Source: Bacteroidales bacterium (GTDB lineage: Bacteria > Bacteroidota > Bacteroidia > Bacteroidales > B18-G4). Taken from it: DNA of 9,170 bases. Made by a program: the position numbers and the translations under genes. The stretch lies in assembly GCA_023145125.1 (NCBI GenBank), contig JAGLEK010000606.1:1-9170 (forward strand), read 5' to 3'. Every line of letters starts with the position of its first letter. Positions within the stretch are counted from its first letter, which is position 1. Positions 1-7,756 of this stretch are shown here, in pieces. The notes under the pieces were generated by a model, which worked only from the letters and a program-made list of their open reading frames with translations, ran no database searches and was not told the origin of the DNA.

Positions 1-2670
1 ACCGGCATCAACGATATGGTGATGGATCCGCGTGACCCTGATGTCATCTATGCTTCTTCGGAGCAGCGAAGGCGTCATGTCCATACAAAGATCGGTGGTG
101 GCCCTGAGTCAGGTGTACACAAGACCACCGACGGTGGCAAGACATGGAAAAAACTGAAGTCGGGACTGCCGGGTGGCGATGTTGGTGGGATCGGCCTGGC
201 TATCTCACCGGTAAACCCTGATGTGGTCTATGCAATCATTGAGGCTGCAGGAGAAAGCGGAGGTTTCTTCCGCACTGCCGACAGGGGTGAATCATGGAAA
301 AAGATGGGCAGCCATCATGCCAGCGGGCAGTACTATAACGAGATCTTCTGTGATCCGGTAGATGTCGATAAGGTGTACTCTGTAGAAACAATTTCTCATG
401 TTACTCTTGATGGGGGTAAAACCTGGAATCGTATAGGTAACAACAGCCGCCATGTGGATGACCATGCCTTATGGATCGATCCTGAAGACACCAAACATTT
501 TCTTATCGGTGGCGATGGAGGTGTCTATGAAAGCTTCGACGGAGGGAAAAATTATATTTTTAAGTCAAACCTCCCGGTTACGCAGTTCTATAGAGTAAAT
601 GTTGACAATACATGGCCTTTCTACTGGGTGTATGGAGGAACCCAGGATAACAACAGTTATGGAGGCCCTTCACAGAATACAAGCCGCCAGGGCGTGAGCC
701 AGGGAGAATGGGTGGTAACACTGGGTGGTGACGGGTTCTGGCAGGCTATCGACCCCGACAATCCTGATATTGTTTATTCGGAGTATCAATACGGAAACAT
801 CACCCGCTATGATAAAAAGAGCGGACAGGGAACCGGGATCAAACCCCAGCCCCGCAAAGGAGAAGATACCTATAAATGGAACTGGAACACACCATTCATC
901 ATCAGCCCGCACTCCGGTACAAGGCTTTATATAGCAGCCGACAAAGTGTTCAGAAGTGATAACCGCGGAGATAACTGGGAAGTGATCAGCGACGATATAA
1001 CAGCACAGGTCGACAGGAATACCTGGCCGGTGATGGATCGTTACTGGGGTGTGGATGCCGTACAAAAAGATGTGTCTACCTCCCTCTTTGGGATGGCGGT
1101 TTCCCTGGCAGAATCAAGTTTAAAGGAAGACCTGCTTTATATCGGCACCGATGATGGGGTGATCTCAGTTACAGAAGATGCCGGTGAAAACTGGCAGCAG
1201 GTGAAGAGCTTTCCGGGTGTGCCCGAGTACACTTATGTAAGCGATATCCTTCCTGATAAATTCGACGAAAATATCGTGTATGCTTCATTTGATAACCATA
1301 AGCGTGACGACTTTAAACCATATATTCTGAAAAGTAATGATAAAGGAAAGACCTGGGCTTCCATCAGCGGGAACCTTCCCGAAAATGGAACTGTACATAC
1401 CCTTGAGCAGGATAATGAGCGCCCTGAATTGCTTTTTGCCGGTACCGAATTTAGCGTCTTCTTCAGCATCGATGGCGGTAAGATCTGGACACAGCTCAAG
1501 TCAGGTTTGCCTTCTGTAGCTGTAAAGGATATGGTAATACAGGACAGGGAAACCGACCTGGTACTTGCAACCTTCGGACGTGGTTTCTACATTCTTGATG
1601 ACTATTCACCGCTTCGAGTTCTCAGCAAGGAGCTTCTTGACTCAGGCGCATATATCTTCCCGGTAAAGGATGCTTTGATGTACACCATGACAAGGGGAAG
1701 ATACGGACAGGGATCGACACCTTATTTTTCTAAGAATCCTGATTTCGGAGCAGTAATTACATACTATGTAAAAGAAGCTCCTAAAACCTTGAAACAGATC
1801 CGGAAAGAGGAAGAGAAAAAGCTGATCAAGGATAAAAAACCTATTCCCATTCCCGGCATGGAGGAACTGAGGGCTGAAGAGAAAGAGGTGAAGCCCTACC
1901 TGATCTTTACAATTACCGATGCTGATGGCAATATAGTGAGGAACATCAACAAGCCATATTCAAAGGGACTGAACCGTATGGCCTGGAACCTGAGGTATCC
2001 TGCAAAAAGCAGTGTCAGGCTCAAAAACGACAAATATGATCCGATGGCCAATGACCGTGACGGTATGGCTGTTATGCCCGGTAAATATTTTGTCAGCCTG
2101 TCAGAATGGGTTGGTGGAGAAGTTAGTGAATTGGTACAAGCGGTTGAGTTCAATACAGTGGTGCTGAATAATGTGACATTACCTGCGCCTGATCTGGCTG
2201 AATTGCTGGCTTTTCAGGAAAAAACAGCCAGGCTTACACGTGCCATTAATGCTGCCCAAAAGATTACGGATAACCTGATCAAAAGGACGCAGTATGTGAA
2301 ACAGGCCATAAACAATACACCGGATGCTCCTGCAGAACTTCTGGCTAAAGCTACAGAAATTGAACTTCAACTTGATGATATCCGCTGGGCATTTTATGGA
2401 CAGAGCCCGGAAGCCAGCAGGGAAGAGAACTGGCCTGCTTCACCTTCTATCAACGAGAGGGTAGGAGCACTGGTTTATTCTCACTGGGGATCAACATCCC
2501 GAGTGTCGGAAACACAAATGCAGATGTATGATATCCTGGCTGAGGAGTTCCCGCCAATATTGGAAGAGCTCAGGAATATTGCTGAAGTTAAACTGAAAGC
2601 ACTCGAAGCTGAGCTTGATGCCATAGGCGCTCCCTGGACACCGGGAAGGATACCTGAATGGAGTGAATAA
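1..2670 (+). CDS. Sortilin/VPS10-like Asp-box beta-propeller protein, 5' end missing
   Basis: The reading frame is open from base 1, so the 5' end and any signal peptide lie outside the window; the ATG at 16 is internal. About 889 codons remain, ending in TAA. Eight Asp-box motifs (S/T-x-D-x-G-x-T/S-W type) are visible at about 124-147, 274-297, 406-426, 532-555, 952-978, 1168-1194, 1330-1356 and 1462-1488, the mark of BNR/sortilin-type beta-propellers. The propeller seems to end near 1573-1605 (TFGRGFYILDD). A highly charged Lys/Glu linker (about 1786-1890) follows, then a beta-rich Ig/FlgD-like segment (about 1891-2160) and a helical C-terminus. Databases often call such proteins glycosyl hydrolases, but I see no catalytic residues that justify an enzyme name. 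They are usually exported; a binding or scaffold role is possible. It is separated from the efflux operon by 172 bases and is probably functionally unrelated. Family call is firm, function unknown. Confidence 0.87.
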   Translation, partial: TGINDMVMDPRDPDVIYASSEQRRRHVHTKIGGGPESGVHKTTDGGKTWKKLKSGLPGGDVGGIGLAISPVNPDVVYAIIEAAGESGGFFRTADRGESWKKMGSHHASGQYYNEIFCDPVDVDKVYSVETISHVTLDGGKTWNRIGNNSRHVDDHALWIDPEDTKHFLIGGDGGVYESFDGGKNYIFKSNLPVTQFYRVNVDNTWPFYWVYGGTQDNNSYGGPSQNTSRQGVSQGEWVVTLGGDGFWQAIDPDNPDIVYSEYQYGNITRYDKKSGQGTGIKPQPRKGEDTYKWNWNTPFIISPHSGTRLYIAADKVFRSDNRGDNWEVISDDITAQVDRNTWPVMDRYWGVDAVQKDVSTSLFGMAVSLAESSLKEDLLYIGTDDGVISVTEDAGENWQQVKSFPGVPEYTYVSDILPDKFDENIVYASFDNHKRDDFKPYILKSNDKGKTWASISGNLPENGTVHTLEQDNERPELLFAGTEFSVFFSIDGGKIWTQLKSGLPSVAVKDMVIQDRETDLVLATFGRGFYILDDYSPLRVLSKELLDSGAYIFPVKDALMYTMTRGRYGQGSTPYFSKNPDFGAVITYYVKEAPKTLKQIRKEEEKKLIKDKKPIPIPGMEELRAEEKEVKPYLIFTITDADGNIVRNINKPYSKGLNRMAWNLRYPAKSSVRLKNDKYDPMANDRDGMAVMPGKYFVSLSEWVGGEVSELVQAVEFNTVVLNNVTLPAPDLAELLAFQEKTARLTRAINAAQKITDNLIKRTQYVKQAINNTPDAPAELLAKATEIELQLDDIRWAFYGQSPEASREENWPASPSINERVGALVYSHWGSTSRVSETQMQMYDILAEEFPPILEELRNIAEVKLKALEAELDAIGAPWTPGRIPEWSE

Positions 2671-2728
2671 TTAATCATTAAAAACTCATAATCCCCCTTT
2701 TTAACATTTATTAATTCCAATTTCATAG

Positions 2729-2752
2729 GAAACTAAATTAGTTTTTAGTTTC
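2729..2752. promoter_or_regulatory. Putative TetR operator (inverted repeat)
   Basis: A perfect 9 bp inverted repeat, GAAACTAAA (2729-2737) and TTTAGTTTC (2744-2752), is separated by 6 bases, 24 bp in total. It lies 90 bp upstream of the TetR-family start, in the only sizeable gap before the efflux operon. Size and symmetry suit a TetR dimer site. About 13 bp downstream, TATATTTC (2766-2773) matches five of the six fixed positions of the Bacteroidota -7 box TAnnTTTG. I see no clear -33 TTTG at the right distance, so the promoter position is a guess. If the box is real, a repressor on the repeat would cover the -33 region. It is AT-rich with no U-tract placed after it, so I do not read it as the terminator of the upstream gene. 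Confidence 0.5.
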
Positions 2753-2771
2753 TTTGCATTCCAAATATATT

Positions 2772-2824
2772 TCAATTGGCCGGAGGTGGAGGCATTCCCT
2801 CAAAAAACACCCGGGCGAAATTGA
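2772..2824 (+). other. Possible folded 5' leader of the efflux operon
   Basis: Nested complementary segments suggest an imperfect stem-loop just upstream of the regulator gene: TCAATT (2772-2777) with AATTGA (2819-2824), GGTG (2785-2788) with CACC (2808-2811), and GAGG (2789-2792) with CCTC (2798-2801) around a 5-base loop, with six adenines (2802-2807) bulged on the 3' side. It ends 18 bases before the ATG. The transcription start is unknown, and if it lies downstream of 2780 the outer stem would be lost. The fold is read by eye and could be chance. Confidence 0.25.
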
Positions 2825-2842
2825 GAAGTACAATTGTGAATC

Positions 2843-3400
2843 ATGAAAGCAGATATAAAAAAGAGGAATGAGATCGCAGATGCATTTAAAAGGCATTTCC
2901 TGCATTTCGGGTTTAAAAAAACCACTGTCGATGATGTTGCTGCTGAACTGGGTATGAGTAAGAAAACCATCTACAGAAACTTTGATTCTAAGGATGATAT
3001 TTTCTATTTCATAATCAGCAGAAAAGCGAAAGAAAGAAGGGTGATGATCGAAAAGAAGATCAAGAACTTTGACTCTGCAAGTGCAAAGATGGAGGAAATG
3101 ATCAGTATCAACTTCACCAAATTCAGGCAAATTCATAAAAGGACAAGCCCGGCTTTTGATGAGCGTTTCCAGGCCGAGATCGCGGCCGGAGCTTTCAAAG
3201 AAGCTTTTAATCAACTGGTGAGTGATATTATTGATGAGGGTGTGAAAAAAAATGAGTTCGAAGTGTGTGATCATGATATTACCGTCAGGTATATTCAGGC
3301 ACTCATTACCGAGACGGTTAAAAGTATACGCGAGGATCATTCATCACAACCGGAAGATTTCCTGATCTGTACGGTAAATAAACTTTTGAAAAAACAATAA
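2843..3400 (+). CDS. TetR/AcrR-family transcriptional regulator
   Basis: This 185-residue protein has the usual TetR size. The N-terminal DNA-binding domain is clear at about residues 8-55: the stretch from GFKKTTVDDVAAELGMSKKT through TIYRNFDSKDDIF matches the TetR_N helix-turn-helix, with the recognition helix around GMSKKTIYRNF. The remaining roughly 130 residues are helical and divergent, as expected for the ligand-binding and dimerisation part, so the inducer cannot be predicted. The start is well supported: an in-frame TGA at 2837-2839 leaves ATG 2843 as the first possible start. It is the first gene of the efflux operon, 22 bases ahead of the adaptor gene and co-directional. This is the common arrangement for a local repressor that also controls itself, probably through the inverted repeat at 2729-2752. 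Repression rather than activation is inferred from family habit. Confidence 0.93.
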   Translation: MKADIKKRNEIADAFKRHFLHFGFKKTTVDDVAAELGMSKKTIYRNFDSKDDIFYFIISRKAKERRVMIEKKIKNFDSASAKMEEMISINFTKFRQIHKRTSPAFDERFQAEIAAGAFKEAFNQLVSDIIDEGVKKNEFEVCDHDITVRYIQALITETVKSIREDHSSQPEDFLICTVNKLLKKQ

Positions 3401-3422
3401 TACTAATCATAATTTAGAAGTC

Positions 3423-4541
3423 ATGCGAAGAAAAATAATCGTAGTCGTTTCTATTATTGCCATACTGGTCATATCATTTATGGCAATGTCGTATTTCTCA
3501 GGTCTTCAAGAAACCCCCGAAACTGAGATCCCTGAAGATGTTGCAAGGAAAGTGAAAGCATTGCCTGTTAAGTATGAGCAGGTAAGCTATACCATTAGCT
3601 CAACCGGCAGGCTTGGTTCACAAAGTTATGTGGATATCATCTCAGAAGTGCAGGGTGAGATCCTTCCCGGAAATGTTCCCCTTAAAAAGGGACAACGTTT
3701 TAAGAAAGGCGATCTGCTCATCAGGATCTATGATGAGATCACTGATTATAACCTGAAAGCAGCCAAAAGCCGTTTTCAGAACAGTATTGCCAACATCCTG
3801 CCCGATTTTAAGATCGACTACCCGGAAGATTATCAGATGATAAAGGATTTCTTCGATGCACTGAAGATCTATGAACCATTGCCCGAGCTGCCTGAGATTA
3901 CTTCTGATCAGCAACGCATATTCCTGGCAAGCAGGAATATCCTTAACGATTATTTTACCATCAAGAGCAGTGAGATACAACTTGGTAAGCACAGTATATA
4001 TGCTCCCTTCAGCGGAACCTTCACTGAGGTAATGCTGGAAGTTGGTTCAATTGCCAATCCGGGCAGCCGCCTGGCCAGGATCATCAACACCGGAATGCTT
4101 GAACTTGAGTTGCCGGTAAACGTGTCTGATGTGAAGTGGATCGATAAGGGAGATGTGGTAATGGTTGCCTCCGAAGATGGTTCGGATGAATGGAAGGGAA
4201 CCGTTATCAGAAAAGCTGATTATGTCGACCGCAGCACTCAATCAGTGAGCATCTTCATCAGCGTAAAAAATAATTCAGAGAATCCGCTTTATGAAGGACA
4301 ATATCTTAGGGCATCTTTCGATGGGAAGATCACCGGCAACGCTATGGATATTCCACGCAGGGCTGTTTTCAATAACAATATGGTTTATGTTGTGTACGAT
4401 AGTACATTAAGGAAAGCTGAGATAAACATCCTCAAGATAAACCAGCAAAGCATGATCATCAATGGACTTGACGAGGGTGTACATGTGGTGGTTGAACCCC
4501 TGATAAATGTTGTGGAAGGTTCCACCGTTGAGATTTATTAA
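3423..4541 (+). CDS. RND efflux periplasmic adaptor (membrane fusion protein)
   Basis: The 372-residue product is the periplasmic bridge of the pump. Residues about 4-24 form an N-terminal hydrophobic helix after MRRK. There is no lipobox cysteine, so it is probably held in the inner membrane by this uncleaved helix rather than by a lipid. The barrel-sandwich (lipoyl-like) domain is in two halves: about 70-104 (SEVQGEI...KKGQRFKKGDLLIRI) and about 189-222 (IYAPFSGTFTEVMLEVGSIA...). Between them lies a short helical hairpin (about 105-185) interrupted by a proline-rich stretch, roughly 126-160, with LPDFKIDYPEDY and EPLPELPEI. A beta-barrel domain (about 224-300) and a membrane-proximal domain (about 305-372) follow. 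The gene begins 22 bases after the regulator and ends 43 bases before the pump gene. AGAAG lies only about two bases from the ATG, so it is a poor ribosome site. The family call is firm; the substrate is unknown. Confidence 0.93.
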   Translation: MRRKIIVVVSIIAILVISFMAMSYFSGLQETPETEIPEDVARKVKALPVKYEQVSYTISSTGRLGSQSYVDIISEVQGEILPGNVPLKKGQRFKKGDLLIRIYDEITDYNLKAAKSRFQNSIANILPDFKIDYPEDYQMIKDFFDALKIYEPLPELPEITSDQQRIFLASRNILNDYFTIKSSEIQLGKHSIYAPFSGTFTEVMLEVGSIANPGSRLARIINTGMLELELPVNVSDVKWIDKGDVVMVASEDGSDEWKGTVIRKADYVDRSTQSVSIFISVKNNSENPLYEGQYLRASFDGKITGNAMDIPRRAVFNNNMVYVVYDSTLRKAEINILKINQQSMIINGLDEGVHVVVEPLINVVEGSTVEIY

Positions 4542-4584
4542 ACCTTTGAATTCGCTGTTTCAATTTATCTAAATAGAGCAGATC

Positions 4585-7500
4585 ATGATCAAGAAATTAG
4601 TTACAACATTTGTAAAATATCCTTTTTATGCCAATCTGATCATTGCCATCCTGATAATGGCCGGTGGTTTTGGTCTGATGAACATGAAAAAGTCATTCTT
4701 CCCCGACCGGTCCACCACTGATATTGTGGTAAGCGTTGTCTACCCGGGAGCATCTCCCAAGGAAATGGAAGAAGGGGTTACCATGCGTGTAGAAGAGGCC
4801 ACCAGGGGCATCGTTGGTATCAAGTGGATTAATTCCACTTCATCCGAAAATTTTGCCAATGTCAGGATTACTACCACCGGTGATTATGATATAGATGAAA
4901 CACTGATGGAGGTTAAAAATGCAGTCGACGGAATCACTTCTTTTCCTGTCGATGCGGAAAAACCTGTTGTTTATAAGGTTAGAAGCAGGAGTAATGCGCT
5001 CTTTATGAGCCTTGTGGGTGATGTCGACCTCCTGACACTTAAAAAGTATGCCGATAACATTGAGATCGATCTGTATAATTCAGGGGTGATGTCGCAGATA
5101 CAGGTATCCGGCTATCCGGCGCTGGAGATCTCCGTGGAAGCATCAGAAGAAGATCTGCTAAGGCATAATCTCACTTTTAGTGAGATCTCTTTGGCGATCG
5201 CCATGAATAACAGGGATATTTCCGCAGGTACGATCCGTTCTGATGAAGAAGAGATACTGATCCGTTCAAGGGCAAAAACCTGTGATCCTGATATGATCGG
5301 GGAGATCATTCTCAGGGCCGACAGCGATGGCAGGTACCTGCGCATCCGCGACGTGGCGCAGGTAAAGATGAAATTTGCCGATGTTCCGAGTGGCGCGTTC
5401 ATGAATGGCAAGCAAAGTATCTCTTTCCAGGTGTTTAAACTCAATGAAGAAGATCTTTCAGAGATCTCAGCATTTCTTGATAATTATATAGCCGAGTTCA
5501 ACACCCTGCATGATGGTGTAAAACTGGAAGTGACGTATGACTATCTTGATATGTTGGGCGACAGGCTAAACCTGCTTTATAGAAATGGAGGAATAGGCCT
5601 TTTACTGGTACTGATATCACTTGGACTGTTCCTGAATCTGCGTTTGTCCCTATGGGTTGCATGGGGTATCCCGGCTTCGTTTTTAGGTATGTTTATCATT
5701 GCTGCCCTGTATGGGATCACGATCAACATGATATCGCTTTTCGGAATGATACTCGTGGTGGGGATCCTGGTGGATGACGGGATCGTGATAGCAGAGAATA
5801 TCTATACCCATTATGAAAGGGGTAAGAGCGCAAAAAGAGCTGCTGTCGAAGGCACCATGGAGGTGCTGCCGGCAGTAACTACTTCTGTTCTGACCACCAT
5901 AATTGCTTTTACACCACTTTTATTCCTGTCGGGTAGGATGGAGATGATGTTTGAAATGGCTTTTGTCGTGATATTCAGTCTTTTATTCTCGCTTGCTGAA
6001 GCATTTTTTGTGCTTCCTGCCCATGTAGGTTCTAAGTTTGTGCTTCGCAAAAATCCTAAAAAGAGTCGCTGGATGAAGATCAGGCGTAGCCTCGACAGGC
6101 TGATGGATTTCATGAAATATACCCTCTATGCACCAACGCTGCGTTTCATGCTAAGGTGGAAGTACATTATGCTGGTCACTCCAATCGCTCTTATCATGAT
6201 CACAGCGGGCTTATTCCAGGGCGGGCAAATAAAATCGACATTCTTTCCTGCCATACCTTTTGATTTTTTTAATGTGAACCTTGCTTTTACTCCCGGATCC
6301 GGAGAAAAACAGACCTATGAATATTTGCAGGTTTTTGAAAATGCCATGTGGGAGCTGAATGAAGAAATAAAAGTTGAGTTCGATTACCCGGAAGGAGTTC
6401 TGAATTACACCTTTATTTCTATGGGAAATGCATTCAACGGTAAGGAGACCGGTGCGCATTCCGGAAATATTTTTGTACTCCTCAGGAACCTTGAAGATGC
6501 ACCCCTCAGCAGCTTTGAGATCGTTGAAATGTTGCGGAATAAGATCGGTACGGTGCCTGAAGCGGAAAAATTTACCGTTGAGGGCATGGCTACTTTTGGT
6601 ATACCGGTGTCGATAAGCTTATTGGGGAAAAATCTGGAAGAGCTTCAACTCGCTAAGGATTTCATGATAAGGGAGATGAGCAATATCAAGATCCTGAAGG
6701 ATATAAATGACAATAATGCCATCGGTAAGCGGGAGGTGCAGCTTGAACTTAAACCGAAGGCATATTTCCTCGGCCTCACACATAACGACATTACCACCCA
6801 GGTACGTCAGGGTTTCTTTGGCGGACAGGCACAACGTTTGCAGATAGGAAAAGACGAGGTCAGGGTATGGGTACGCTATCCCAAACAGGACAGGTTGAAC
6901 CTTGGCCAGATGGAAGCTATGAAGATAAAAACCCCCGGGGGTGAATATCCGCTTTCTGAACTGGTAAACTATGAGATCAGGCGGGGCCCGGTGAACATAC
7001 AACGTTATAATATGTCGCGTGAGGTGCGCATTGATGCAAACCTTATTGATCCTTACGCCCCGGTACCCCCGATATTGGAAGAGATAAAAACCAATATTGT
7101 CCCAAGGATGCAGGAAATGTATCCCGGGATAAATGTGGAATACCAGGGACAAAAACGTGATAGTGATGAAGCCATGGCTGATCTCAGCAAGTTCTTCGGG
7201 ATTGCTTTTATAATGATCATCCTGATCATTATGATCCATTTTAAATCATTAACACAGGGTACCATCGTCCTGATGATGATCCCGCTTGGATGGATGGGTG
7301 CAATATGGGGACATGGCATAGAAGGCTATCCGGTATCTATGCTCAGTGCATGGGGCATGGTAGCGCTCTCCGGTGTGATCATTAATGATGCCGTGGTGTT
7401 CCTGTCAAAATATAATTCCCTTTTGCTGGAAGGCCGGAAAGTTATTGATGCCGTTTATGAGGCCGGACTGGCAAGGTTCAGGGCTATCATCCTCACTACC

Positions 7501-7752
7501 ATCACAACAACGGTAGGGCTTTATCCCATCATTATGGAGGCTAGCTTTCAGGCACAGTTCCTTATCCCGATGGCCATTGCCCTGGCATATGGGGTTATGA
7601 TCGGTACCGCCTTTATCCTGGTCCTGTTCCCTGTGCTGATTCTTGTGCTCAATGATCTGAGGAGGTTCATGTATAAGTTATGGACAGGAAAAGAAAAAAC
7701 GGCAGAAGAAATAGAACCGGCAAATATTTTTGAAAGAAGAGTTATTGAATAA
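4585..7752 (+). CDS. RND-family efflux pump, inner-membrane permease (AcrB-like)
   Basis: At 1055 residues this is full length for an RND pump of the HAE-1/AcrB superfamily, the proton-driven subunit that moves substrate from periplasm or membrane into the adaptor-channel path. TM1 lies at about residues 15-33, followed by SFFPDRSTTDIVVSVVYPGA, the typical entry to the first porter domain. TM2-TM6 fall in about 337-475, with TM4 carrying VGILVDDGIVIAENI; D397 and D398 match the paired aspartates of proton relay. TM7 is at about 527-546, the second periplasmic loop runs to about 867, and TM8-TM12 fill about 868-1025. In TM10 the sequence is ALSGVIINDAVVF: N934 takes the place of the AcrB lysine (K940), while R964, R966 and T971 in the following helix fit AcrB R971, R973 and T978. 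The Asn-type TM10 occurs, from memory, in a known RND subgroup. It sits between adaptor and channel genes. Drug, lipid or bile-type substrates are all possible; a metal pump is less likely from overall resemblance. Confidence 0.94.
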   Translation: MIKKLVTTFVKYPFYANLIIAILIMAGGFGLMNMKKSFFPDRSTTDIVVSVVYPGASPKEMEEGVTMRVEEATRGIVGIKWINSTSSENFANVRITTTGDYDIDETLMEVKNAVDGITSFPVDAEKPVVYKVRSRSNALFMSLVGDVDLLTLKKYADNIEIDLYNSGVMSQIQVSGYPALEISVEASEEDLLRHNLTFSEISLAIAMNNRDISAGTIRSDEEEILIRSRAKTCDPDMIGEIILRADSDGRYLRIRDVAQVKMKFADVPSGAFMNGKQSISFQVFKLNEEDLSEISAFLDNYIAEFNTLHDGVKLEVTYDYLDMLGDRLNLLYRNGGIGLLLVLISLGLFLNLRLSLWVAWGIPASFLGMFIIAALYGITINMISLFGMILVVGILVDDGIVIAENIYTHYERGKSAKRAAVEGTMEVLPAVTTSVLTTIIAFTPLLFLSGRMEMMFEMAFVVIFSLLFSLAEAFFVLPAHVGSKFVLRKNPKKSRWMKIRRSLDRLMDFMKYTLYAPTLRFMLRWKYIMLVTPIALIMITAGLFQGGQIKSTFFPAIPFDFFNVNLAFTPGSGEKQTYEYLQVFENAMWELNEEIKVEFDYPEGVLNYTFISMGNAFNGKETGAHSGNIFVLLRNLEDAPLSSFEIVEMLRNKIGTVPEAEKFTVEGMATFGIPVSISLLGKNLEELQLAKDFMIREMSNIKILKDINDNNAIGKREVQLELKPKAYFLGLTHNDITTQVRQGFFGGQAQRLQIGKDEVRVWVRYPKQDRLNLGQMEAMKIKTPGGEYPLSELVNYEIRRGPVNIQRYNMSREVRIDANLIDPYAPVPPILEEIKTNIVPRMQEMYPGINVEYQGQKRDSDEAMADLSKFFGIAFIMIILIIMIHFKSLTQGTIVLMMIPLGWMGAIWGHGIEGYPVSMLSAWGMVALSGVIINDAVVFLSKYNSLLLEGRKVIDAVYEAGLARFRAIILTTITTTVGLYPIIMEASFQAQFLIPMAIALAYGVMIGTAFILVLFPVLILVLNDLRRFMYKLWTGKEKTAEEIEPANIFERRVIE

Positions 7753-7756
7753 ACGT

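Noticed and set aside
1..2670. The propeller protein as a functional part of the efflux operon
   Set aside because: A 172-base gap holding a putative operator separates them, and no known RND system uses such a protein.
2671..2710. C5-T5 run after the propeller gene as an intrinsic terminator
   Set aside because: No GC-rich hairpin precedes the T-run; the only nearby symmetry is a short AT-only TTAATcATTAA, too weak to count.
2738..3340. A 200-codon open frame on the minus strand covering the regulator gene
   Set aside because: It is fully antisense to a clear TetR-family gene whose protein has a recognisable helix-turn-helix; the minus-strand product matches no family I know.
4542..4584. 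An internal promoter before the pump gene
   Set aside because: The 43-base gap has a TTTG at about 4545 but no TAnnTTTG box at suitable distance, and the gap fits ordinary operon spacing.
6619..7239. A 206-codon open frame on the minus strand inside the pump gene
   Set aside because: It is antisense to well-conserved RND sequence and its product, rich in His, Tyr and Ile, looks like reverse translation of coding sequence.
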